From the NCBI GenBank assembly GCA_013695885.1, contig JACCZP010000098.1, positions 1-8,508 of the forward strand: a stretch of DNA of 8,508 bases, written 5' to 3'. How positions within the stretch are numbered: position 1 is the stretch's first letter; each line of letters opens with the position of its first letter. The position numbers and the translations under genes were made by a program. This document shows, one piece after another, positions 1 through 7,210 of the stretch. The notes below the pieces were generated by a model, which made no database searches, was not told the origin of the DNA, and worked only from the letters and a program-made list of their open reading frames with translations. Origin of the DNA: Thermoleophilaceae bacterium. GTDB taxonomy: Bacteria; Actinomycetota; Thermoleophilia; Solirubrobacterales; Thermoleophilaceae.

Positions 1-2192
<2,192 letters not shown>

Positions 2193-2198
2193 GTATCG

Positions 2199-2204
2199 CT
2201 CTCC
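2199..2204 (-). promoter_or_regulatory. Shine-Dalgarno site of lon
   Basis: GGAGAG on the minus strand, six bases before the ATG at 2190-2192. It selects this start over an out-of-frame ATG at 2204-2206, which overlaps the site itself. Confidence 0.75.
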
Positions 2205-2212
2205 ATGGGTCA

Positions 2213-2234
2213 CTTACTAGAGGTAAGCAGTGTA
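2213..2234 (-). promoter_or_regulatory. Possible lon promoter -10 with adjacent inverted repeat
   Basis: On the minus strand TACACT (2229-2234) fits a TANNNT -10 element. Directly downstream is an inverted repeat CTTAC-N5-GTAAG (2213-2217 and 2223-2227) that would cover the expected transcription start, a suitable place for a repressor. No convincing -35 hexamer is seen. In several actinobacteria lon is controlled by HspR or ClgR. The arms here resemble only the outer CTT/AAG of an HspR-type site and the spacing is different, so the factor is unknown. The element is short and could be chance. Confidence 0.3.
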
Positions 2235-2272
2235 GCGCCGGACGTCGCGGACACCGAGCGGGGCGGCGCCGC

Positions 2273-2962
2273 CTACCGCACCCGTCGATAGATACGGGCC
2301 AGGCGCCCGGACGGCACACCGATCCAGTAGAGGCACTGGATGAGGACCCAGGAGCCCACCGTGCGTGCGACCCCCGCGCGCCGCCAACGCCGCGCCGAGG
2401 TGAGCGCGGGGCCAGGCAGGCACGCCGTCCGACCGGCGCGCTCGAGGCGGCGGGCGAGGTCGTAGTCGTCCATGATCGGTAGCTCGCGGAACCCTCCGAG
2501 GCGCTCGAAGACCTCACGGCGGACGAAGATCGACGAATCCCCGTAGTAGATCCCCAGCCGCCGCGAGAGCCGGTAGTAGGCCCCGAGGCCGCGGGCGAAG
2601 GCGTCGCCGCCCTGGAAGCGGAGGCGGAAGTTTCCGCCGACCACCTCGCCGTCGCCCCACGCCGCCGCGAGTGAGCGATAGGCGTTCGCCGGCAGGCGGC
2701 TGTCGGCGTGCACGAACAGGAGGAGCTCCCCGCAGCTGGCCGCCACTCCGAGGTTGAGCTGGGCCGCCCGCCCGCCGACGAGCTCGACCACGCGCGGCGC
2801 GACGTGGTGCGAGCGCGCCAGGGCGACGGTCGCATCGGTGGAGCCGCCGTCGGCCACCACCAGCTCGAAGCGGCCCATGAGTCCGCCCAGGTGGGCGAGC
2901 AGCCCCGGCAGGGTCGCGGCCTCGTTCAGGGTCGGGACGACGATCGACACGAGCGGTCGCAT
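2273..2962 (-). CDS. Family 2 glycosyltransferase, resembling rSAM/selenodomain-associated transferase 2
   Basis: 229-residue GT-A fold enzyme expected to transfer a sugar or related group from a nucleotide-activated donor; donor and acceptor are unknown. It opens with SIVVPTLNEAATLPGLL (the nucleotide-binding strand and helix), then DGGSTDAT near residue 40, GGRAAQLNLG near 65, and the metal-binding region HADSRLP near 90. After these come YGDSSIFVRREVFERLGGF, the candidate base region PIMDDYDLARRL, and SARRWRRAGV near the C-terminus. From memory, this motif order and short length match the TIGR04283 group, named for frequent linkage to radical SAM/selenodomain genes. It has no signal peptide; VLIQCLYWIGV near the end is hydrophobic but short. 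The ATG at 2960-2962 starts the conserved fold exactly, although the bases before it are pyrimidine-rich with no good ribosome site. The frame stays open upstream to 3106, but that extension is low-complexity and Arg/Gly/Ser-rich, so I did not include it. lon follows 80 bp later. Confidence 0.9.
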   Translation of the reverse strand: MRPLVSIVVPTLNEAATLPGLLAHLGGLMGRFELVVADGGSTDATVALARSHHVAPRVVELVGGRAAQLNLGVAASCGELLLFVHADSRLPANAYRSLAAAWGDGEVVGGNFRLRFQGGDAFARGLGAYYRLSRRLGIYYGDSSIFVRREVFERLGGFRELPIMDDYDLARRLERAGRTACLPGPALTSARRWRRAGVARTVGSWVLIQCLYWIGVPSGRLARIYRRVR

Positions 2963-3138
2963 GGGAGAGAGGAGCCTCGCAGCACGACCCAGAGGACTGT
3001 CGGCGAGGGCTCCGCCCCAACGATGTAGGGTGCCTCGACGATGCGTCGAGCTGCCTCGAGCGCTTCTGCTGAAGGGCTTCGGATGGCGCTGGCCCCGGTG
3101 ACCCACCGCGACGCGTACCGGAACCTAGGCGGGGCGCC
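2963..3138. promoter_or_regulatory. Divergent intergenic region between glycosyltransferase and MBL hydrolase, with repeats
   Basis: This 176-bp spacer should hold promoters for both directions. Its centre carries an inverted repeat CTCGAC-N5-GTCGAG (3034-3039 and 3045-3050) and a direct repeat TGCCTCGA (3031-3038 and 3052-3059) whose copies start 21 bp apart, two helical turns. Overlapping -10-like hexamers TAGGGT (plus, 3026-3031) and TACATC (minus, 3022-3027) lie beside them, without clear -35 partners. This layout would suit one regulator controlling both transcription units, but none is encoded nearby. AGGCGG at 3127-3132 is the likely ribosome site for the hydrolase. I see no gene in this stretch. 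Confidence 0.4.
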
Positions 3139-4200
3139 GTGAGCCTCTCGATCGAGATGCTCCCGGCGAACCATGGCGACTGCCTGTGGATCGAGTACGG
3201 GGACCCCGACGACCCCCACCGCATACTGATCGACGGCGGGCCACCGTACGCGCGCGGGCGACTCGAGGAGCGCATCCCCGACGGCGGCTGCCATTTCGAG
3301 CTGCTGGTGATCACGCACGTCGACGCCGATCACATCGGCGGCATCCTCAGCTACCTCGCGCGCCTGCCAGAGGGCGTGACGTTCGGCGACGTGTGGTTCA
3401 ACGGCTGGCGCCACCTCCCGACCGACGCGCGCGGGCCGGTGCAGGGTGAGATGCTCTCGGCCACGATCGAGCAGCGAGCGCTGCCCTGGAACGAGCGCTT
3501 CGGCCGCGGGGCGGTGCAGATCGCCGGGGACTCTCTGCCGCGCGTCGAGCTGCCGGGAGGGCTCGCGCTCACGCTGCTCGGCCCGACCCGAGACGCCCTG
3601 GCCGAGCTCGTCCCGTTCTGGCGCGTCGAGGTGAGCGCCGCCGGTCTCGACCCGGGAAGCAGCGAGGAGGCCCTCGCCCTGCTTCACGAGCGGGAGGGGC
3701 TCCGATCGGACGTCCGTGGCGCCGAGGCGCCGGACGTGGACAGACTGGCCACACGCCCTTTCGAGGAGGACGAGTCGGCCGCCAACGGCTCGAGCATCGC
3801 GCTGCTGGCAGAGTTCCAGGGCCGCACCGTGCTGCTCTCCGCCGACGCATTCCCGAGTCAGGTGAGGCGGGCGGTGTTGAAGCTCGCGGCGGAGCGCGGA
3901 GTCGCCCGCCTGCCCCTCGACGCGCTGAAGATGTCCCATCACGGGAGCAAGGGAAACACGAGCATCGAGCTCATCGAGCTCCTCGACTGCCGCCGCTACC
4001 TGTTCTCCACCAATGGCAAGATCTTCGGCCATCCCGCGCAGGAGAACGTGGCCCGCGTCGTGCTCCACGGCGGGGACACGCCAGAGCTGATGTTCAACTA
4101 CCGCTCGCCGACGAACGGGGTCTGGGATGACGCACGCCTCGCGGACGAGCACGGCTATACGTGCACCTACGGCGACGGCAGGCTGCGGGTGGAGCTCTGA
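3139..4200 (+). CDS. Free-standing ComEC-like metallo-beta-lactamase-fold hydrolase
   Basis: 353-residue soluble metal-dependent hydrolase of the COG2333/ComEC C-terminal class. The DNA-uptake protein ComEC carries such a domain after membrane segments; here there are no membrane segments and no signal peptide. Visible metal motifs are THVDADHIGG (His60, Asp62, Asp64, His65), LLSADAF (Asp236), KMSHHGSKGN (His267, His268) and FGHPAQE (His298). NGSSIALLAEF (216-226) matches the strand before the LLSGD-like site. An insertion of about 50 acidic residues (about 166-215) separates the two lobes and may form a lid. Phosphodiester or phosphoester substrates are typical of the class, but the true substrate is unknown. 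The GTG at 3139 has AGGCGG six bases upstream, and the conserved first strand (SLSIEMLPANHGDCLWIEY) begins immediately. Its last 40 bases overlap the radical SAM gene, so the two are probably translated together. Similar lone hydrolases occur in biosynthetic and in conflict-system contexts; nothing here decides between them. Confidence 0.9.
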   Translation: MSLSIEMLPANHGDCLWIEYGDPDDPHRILIDGGPPYARGRLEERIPDGGCHFELLVITHVDADHIGGILSYLARLPEGVTFGDVWFNGWRHLPTDARGPVQGEMLSATIEQRALPWNERFGRGAVQIAGDSLPRVELPGGLALTLLGPTRDALAELVPFWRVEVSAAGLDPGSSEEALALLHEREGLRSDVRGAEAPDVDRLATRPFEEDESAANGSSIALLAEFQGRTVLLSADAFPSQVRRAVLKLAAERGVARLPLDALKMSHHGSKGNTSIELIELLDCRRYLFSTNGKIFGHPAQENVARVVLHGGDTPELMFNYRSPTNGVWDDARLADEHGYTCTYGDGRLRVEL

Positions 4201-5027
4201 GGATCGCCGACGCGATCGCGAGCGGCGCGGTGTCCGGACGGCTGTGGCTCTACGCCAACTACCACTGCAATCTGCGCTGTGCCTACTGCCTGACCGAGTC
4301 GGCGCCCCGGGTCGCACGTCGAGAGCTCGGGGAGGAGCACGCGCTGGCCGCCGCCCGCGAGGCGCCGGAGCTCGGCTTCACCGCCATCGGCGTGACCGGC
4401 GGCGAGCCCTTCCTGCTCGACTACATGCCGCGACTGCTCGCCGGACTCGGGCGCGAGCTTCCCACCGTGGTGCTCTCGAACGGCACGGCGTTCAACGCAC
4501 GGCGCCTTCACGCGATGGAGCCGCTGGCCGACCTGCCGGTCCACGTGCAGGTGTCGCTCGACTTCGCCGAGCCGCGCGACAACGACGCGATGCGCGGCCC
4601 CGGCAACTTCGCCAGGGTGGTGGCAGCAATCCCGCGCCTACGCGAGCGCGGCGTGGGAGTGCGGATCTCGACGACGCTCGAGGATCCAGACGCCGATCCC
4701 GAGGGCCTCGAGCGGCTGTGTGAGCTCCACCGCTCCCTGGGCGTGCCCGACGAGGACCACGTCGTGCGCCCCGTGGTCCGCCGCGGGCGGGCGAGCACGA
4801 ACGGCATGGGCCTGCGTGCGGGGCTCGAGGAGCTCGACCCCGAGCTGACCGTGACCGCGGACGGGGCCTTCTACTCCCCCGCGGGACCGACGGTCACCGC
4901 CGGCCGACCGGACACCGACCTGCTGCTGACCCGGGTGACCAGCCCGCTCGCGCATCCGGCCGAGGCGCTCGCCCGCGTGGTCGCCGCGCGCCCGGCCGGG
5001 GACGACGCCTCGATCGGGGTGCGCTGA
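4161..5027 (+). CDS. Small radical SAM protein, unknown reaction
   Basis: 288-residue radical SAM enzyme: a [4Fe-4S] cluster cleaves S-adenosylmethionine to start radical chemistry. The cluster motif HCNLRCAYC gives Cys36, Cys40 and Cys43 (CX3CX2C), preceded by RLWLYANY. The SAM-binding VTGGEP lies at 78-83, followed by VVLSNGTAFNARRL and the strand VHVQVSLDFAEPRDND. The only other cysteine is Cys187, so no SPASM or Twitch auxiliary cluster can form, which argues against a sactipeptide- or PqqE-type peptide maturase. The C-terminal segment (TADGAFYSPAGP, DTDLLLTR) looks like a beta-rich cap; its role is unknown. The start is uncertain. GTG at 4161 lies inside the hydrolase gene without a clear ribosome site. 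CTG at 4197 overlaps the hydrolase stop as CTGA, just after GGAG. GTG at 4230 would leave only 12 residues before the first cluster cysteine. I report the longest form. Confidence 0.85.
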   Translation: MHLRRRQAAGGALRIADAIASGAVSGRLWLYANYHCNLRCAYCLTESAPRVARRELGEEHALAAAREAPELGFTAIGVTGGEPFLLDYMPRLLAGLGRELPTVVLSNGTAFNARRLHAMEPLADLPVHVQVSLDFAEPRDNDAMRGPGNFARVVAAIPRLRERGVGVRISTTLEDPDADPEGLERLCELHRSLGVPDEDHVVRPVVRRGRASTNGMGLRAGLEELDPELTVTADGAFYSPAGPTVTAGRPDTDLLLTRVTSPLAHPAEALARVVAARPAGDDASIGVR

Positions 5028-5040
5028 GCGTGAGACGGGG

Positions 5041-5056
5041 CCGCCCGGTCGGGCGG
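5041..5056 (+). terminator. Possible terminator hairpin after the radical SAM gene
   Basis: Perfect inverted repeat CCGCCC-GGTC-GGGCGG, 14 bases after the radical SAM stop codon. The stem can extend by G5040-C5057. No T-run follows, so it would be a GC-only hairpin of a kind common in high-G+C genomes. Intrinsic termination is not proven. Confidence 0.45.
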
Positions 5057-5111
5057 CGTCGACGGTCCCGCCGCTCGGGGGTCCGCGCCTCGCGCCGGTG
5101 TCGGGCGGCCG

Positions 5112-5128
5112 GGCGGTTTCGAACCGCC
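5112..5128 (-). terminator. Possible terminator hairpin after msrB
   Basis: Inverted repeat GGCGGTT-TCG-AACCGCC (5112-5118 and 5122-5128), 8 bases past the msrB stop on the minus strand. It has no T-run. Together with the hairpin at 5041-5056 it separates two convergent genes, and each hairpin may also work in the other direction. Confidence 0.45.
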
Positions 5129-5136
5129 GCCGAAGG

Positions 5137-5550
5137 TCAGGCCGAGCTCGGGTCGGCTTCCGGGTCGAGCTCGAGCGCGGCCGAGTTGATGCAGTAGCGC
5201 TGCCCGGTCGGTCGCGGGCCGTCGTCGAACACGTGGCCGAGGTGGGAGCCGCAGGTGGAGCACAGCGCCTCGATCCGACGCATGAACAGCGAGCGGTCCT
5301 CGCGCAGCTCGACCCGCGAGGGGTCCACCGCGTCGAAGAAGCTCGGCCACCCGGTGCCCGAGTCGAACTTCGTGTCCGAGGAGAAGAGCTCGGTGCCGCA
5401 CGCCGCGCAGCGGTACATGCCGGGCGACTTCTCGTTCACGTACTCGCCGGTGAACGGACGCTCGGTGCCGGCCTTGCGGAGCACGTCGTACTGCTCCGGT
5501 GTAAGCACCTCGCGCCACTCCTGCTCGCTCTTGGTGACCTTGGTCTCCAT
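5137..5550 (-). CDS. msrB: Peptide-methionine (R)-S-oxide reductase MsrB
   Basis: 137-residue cytoplasmic enzyme that reduces the R-epimer of methionine sulfoxide in proteins, normally recycled by thioredoxin. It is a single complete MsrB domain: EWREVLTPEQYDVLR, RPFTGEY, zinc cysteines Cys48/Cys51 (CAAC) and Cys97/Cys100 (CSTC), the substrate loop GTGWPSFF (65-72), HLGHVFDDGP (103-112), and the catalytic Cys120 in RYCINSAAL. Many MsrBs carry a resolving cysteine just before GWPSF; here it is Thr66. Recycling is therefore likely to use direct reduction or another cysteine. The ATG at 5548-5550 follows GGAGG five bases away (5556-5560), and the protein has the usual length for the free-standing enzyme. 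No MsrA gene is adjacent. It is divergent from the carbonic anhydrase and convergent with the radical SAM gene. Confidence 0.97.
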   Translation of the reverse strand: METKVTKSEQEWREVLTPEQYDVLRKAGTERPFTGEYVNEKSPGMYRCAACGTELFSSDTKFDSGTGWPSFFDAVDPSRVELREDRSLFMRRIEALCSTCGSHLGHVFDDGPRPTGQRYCINSAALELDPEADPSSA

Positions 5551-5692
5551 CTCCACCTCCGTCGTCGTCGGGACGGGCTTCCACAGCCGAAGGTCGACTC
5601 TAGGGACCTGCGCGAGCTCGATCGGGTTTTCCTCGAATCCGATCGGGAATGGATACATTTGCCCTTCCCACCCCGAGATGACCGGAGAGACC
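5551..5692. promoter_or_regulatory. Divergent promoter region of msrB and the carbonic anhydrase
   Basis: 142-bp spacer, more A+T-rich than its surroundings at 5625-5660. Candidate -10 elements are TACATT (plus, 5654-5659) and TAGAGT (minus, 5597-5602), both without convincing -35 boxes. A direct repeat CGATCGGG occurs at 5619-5626 and 5640-5647, again 21 bp apart, and the second copy sits in the palindrome CCGATCGG (5639-5646). These could be operator half-sites shared by the two genes. GGAGAG at 5684-5689 is the likely ribosome site of the carbonic anhydrase. Confidence 0.4.
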
Positions 5693-6184
5693 TTGAGCGT
5701 CACCGACGACCTGCTGGCGAACAACCAGGCCTACGCCGAGGAGTTCGACAAGGGCGACCTGCCGATCCCGCCGGCCAGGAAGATCGCGGTGCTGACCTGC
5801 ATGGACGCCCGCCTGAGCCCGTACGTGATGCTCGGGCTGAACGAGGGCGACGCCCACGTGATCCGCAACGCCGGCGGCGTGGTGACCGACGACGAGATCC
5901 GCTCGCTCGCCATCTCCCAGCGTCTGCTCGGGACCGAGGAGATCATGCTCATCCACCACACCGACTGCGGGATGCTGACCTTCAAGGACGACGACTTCAG
6001 CCGGCAGCTACAGGAGGACACCGGCGTCAAGCCCTCCTGGCCGGCCGAGTCTTTCTCGGACCTCGACGAGGATGTGCGCCAGTCCATCGCCCGCATCCAG
6101 GCGAGCCCTTTCATCCCGAGGAAGGACTCGGTGCGAGGCTTCGTGTACGAGGTCGAGACCGGACGCCTGCGCGAGGTCTCCTAG
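5693..6184 (+). CDS. Beta-class carbonic anhydrase, short Rv1284-like type
   Basis: Zinc enzyme interconverting CO2 and bicarbonate, supplying bicarbonate for carboxylations and helping pH balance; cytoplasmic, usually oligomeric. The zinc and catalytic residues are CMDARL (Cys36, Asp38, Arg40) and HHTDCGM (His89, Cys92), with HVIRNAGGVVTDD (55-67) forming the active-site strand. SLAISQRLLGT and DVRQSIARI are family signatures. The sequence closely follows M. tuberculosis Rv1284 as I recall it, which begins MTVTDDYLANN. I therefore chose TTG at 5693, giving MSVTDDLLANN, 163 residues and GGAGAG three bases upstream. The alternative ATG at 5678 adds five residues (MTGET) and has no ribosome site, although a transcript starting near the TACATT box would leave a very short leader for it. 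arfB follows 41 bp later on the same strand and may be co-transcribed. Confidence 0.95.
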   Translation: MSVTDDLLANNQAYAEEFDKGDLPIPPARKIAVLTCMDARLSPYVMLGLNEGDAHVIRNAGGVVTDDEIRSLAISQRLLGTEEIMLIHHTDCGMLTFKDDDFSRQLQEDTGVKPSWPAESFSDLDEDVRQSIARIQASPFIPRKDSVRGFVYEVETGRLREVS

Positions 6185-6193
6185 CGCGGGGGA

Positions 6194-6225
6194 GGTGCCG
6201 CAGCCGGAGGCGCCATCATCGGCGC
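6194..6225 (+). promoter_or_regulatory. arfB ribosome site with two mutually exclusive hairpins
   Basis: GGAGG at 6206-6210 is 15 bases from the arfB ATG, too far for ordinary use. The gap is filled by a perfect hairpin GCGCC-ATCATC-GGCGC (6210-6214 and 6221-6225) that would bring the site beside the ATG. A competing hairpin GGTGCC/GGCGCC (6194-6199 and 6209-6214, one G-U pair) would partly bury the ribosome site. Both stems use 6210-6214, so only one can form. This is direct base-pair reading; function is inference. Confidence 0.3.
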
Positions 6226-6642
6226 ATGGACGACCCGATGCCGCTACGCGCCGGAGTGGCCCTGCCGCTGGCCGAGATCGACCTGCGCACGAGCCGCTCC
6301 TCGGGACCGGGTGGGCAGCACGCGAACGTGACGGCCTCGCGGGTCGAGGCCTCGTTCGACGTCGAGGCCTCGGGAGCGCTCGGAGAGGATCAAAAGCGGC
6401 GCATCGTCGACCGGCTCGGACCGCGGCCGACCGCCATCGCCCAGGACAGCAGAAGCCAGGCCCGAAACCGCGAGACCGCGCTCGAGCGGCTGCAGGAGCG
6501 CCTGGCGCGTGCGCTCGAGGTGCAGGAGCCACGGCGGCCCACACGGCCGTCGCGGGGAGCCCGCGAGAGGCGGCTCGAGGCCAAGCGGCGGACGGGAGAG
6601 CGGAAGGCTGCCCGCCGGCGGCTTCCGGGCGACGAGGGGTAG
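6226..6642 (+). CDS. arfB: Alternative ribosome-rescue factor ArfB, peptidyl-tRNA hydrolase (YaeJ family)
   Basis: 138-residue release-factor-like protein that enters ribosomes stalled on mRNAs lacking a stop codon and hydrolyses the peptidyl-tRNA. The catalytic loop is SSGPGGQHANVTASRVE, with Gly29-Gly30-Gln31 as the GGQ motif. DSRSQARNRETALERL (about 75-90) is the typical following helix. The tail from about residue 100 is very basic (RPSRGARERRLEAKRR), as expected for the part that inserts into the empty mRNA channel. Only the GGQ domain is present, with no codon-recognition domain, so this is not a standard release factor. The ATG at 6226 has a distant ribosome site (see 6194-6225). ATG at 6238 would give MPLRAGVALP and is a possible alternative. 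It lies 41 bp after the carbonic anhydrase, and the 43-bp convergent gap to the acetyltransferase has no clear terminator. Confidence 0.95.
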   Translation: MDDPMPLRAGVALPLAEIDLRTSRSSGPGGQHANVTASRVEASFDVEASGALGEDQKRRIVDRLGPRPTAIAQDSRSQARNRETALERLQERLARALEVQEPRRPTRPSRGARERRLEAKRRTGERKAARRRLPGDEG

Positions 6643-6685
6643 GTGGCGCGGCGCGGCCGCCTGGGGGAGGTCATGGCGCGCGAGC

Positions 6686-7210
6686 CTATGTCTGGTCGGG
6701 CTCGCCTGGCACAGGCCCGACCATCGTCGTGAGGTAGGGCCGCATCCCCAGACGCTCGTAGAAGCGCATGGCGCGCGTGTTCCCGTCCATAACGCTCAGC
6801 GTGATCTCCCGCACCCCAAGGGGGCGGAGCTCGGCGTGGACGGTCTCGACCAGCGCGGAGCCGATGCCCTCCCCTTGCGGGACGGCTGACAGCGAGGCGA
6901 GGTCGGCCACGCGCTCGCCGGTCTCGATCGAGGCCTCGCCCGAGCCGATGACCACGACCGCGTAGCCCACCACCGCGCCGTCTCGCTCGGCCAGCAGCAT
7001 GAATGCGTCGGGCCCGGACAGCCACGCCTCGTACCGCGCACGCCGCCGCCGCCACGACTCCTCCGCGGAGCGGAAGGGACGGACCTCGGCGGGACGCACT
7101 CCGACGTCTCGGTGGCGCGCGAACATCGCCTTCCACAGCGACTCCACCGCCTCCAAGCGCTCCGGCCCGGCGCGCACGATCTCCACACCGGCGGGGGTCG
7201 AGGCGCTCAC
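6686..7210 (-). CDS. GNAT-family N-acetyltransferase
   Basis: 174-residue Gcn5-related acyltransferase expected to move an acetyl group from acetyl-CoA to an amine; substrate unknown. The acetyl-CoA loop is SAVPQGEGIGSALVETV (108-124), with the Q-x-x-G-x-G pattern at Gln112-Gly117. Motif B, NTRAMRFYERLGMRPYL, follows at 144-160. AFMLLAERDGAVVGYAVVVI (69-88) is the usual preceding pair of strands. The first 65 residues are Arg-rich helices that probably shape the substrate site. GTG at 7208-7210 overlaps the P450 stop codon as GTGA, so translation is probably coupled to the P450; ribosome-site support is weak. GTG at 7184-7186 is a less likely alternative. Position alone suggests that it modifies the P450's product or substrate, which is inference. 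Confidence 0.92.
   Translation of the reverse strand: MSASTPAGVEIVRAGPERLEAVESLWKAMFARHRDVGVRPAEVRPFRSAEESWRRRRARYEAWLSGPDAFMLLAERDGAVVGYAVVVIGSGEASIETGERVADLASLSAVPQGEGIGSALVETVHAELRPLGVREITLSVMDGNTRAMRFYERLGMRPYLTTMVGPVPGEPDQT

Noticed and set aside
2262..2273. Perfect palindrome GGCGGCGCCGCC at the glycosyltransferase stop
   Set aside because: It leaves little room for a loop and has no T-run. At this base composition such a palindrome is weak evidence for a terminator.
2963..3106. N-terminal extension of the glycosyltransferase by 48 residues
   Set aside because: The added residues are Arg/Gly/Ser-rich without family resemblance, and they would cover the shared promoter region. The fold begins exactly at the ATG at 2962.
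2926..4317. 463-codon minus-strand frame opposite the hydrolase
   Set aside because: It is the mirror of a well-supported gene with complete metal-binding motifs, and its own translation shows no domain.
4161..5027. Viperin-like or SPASM-type identity for the radical SAM protein
   Set aside because: The cluster context CNLRCAYCLTE differs from the viperin pattern as I know it, and only one further cysteine exists, so no auxiliary cluster is possible.
5102..5130. tRNA T-arm-like hairpin on the minus strand (GGCGG-TTCGAAA-CCGCC), possible tRNA remnant or attachment site
   Set aside because: No matching acceptor stem, D-arm or anticodon arm can be drawn in the neighbouring bases, which are the 3' end of msrB. 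A terminator hairpin is the simpler reading.
5098..6642. 514-codon plus-strand frame that would make ArfB the end of a larger fusion
   Set aside because: The upstream part runs antisense to msrB and out of frame through the carbonic anhydrase, and looks like random GC-rich translation. Only the part from 6226 matches a protein family.
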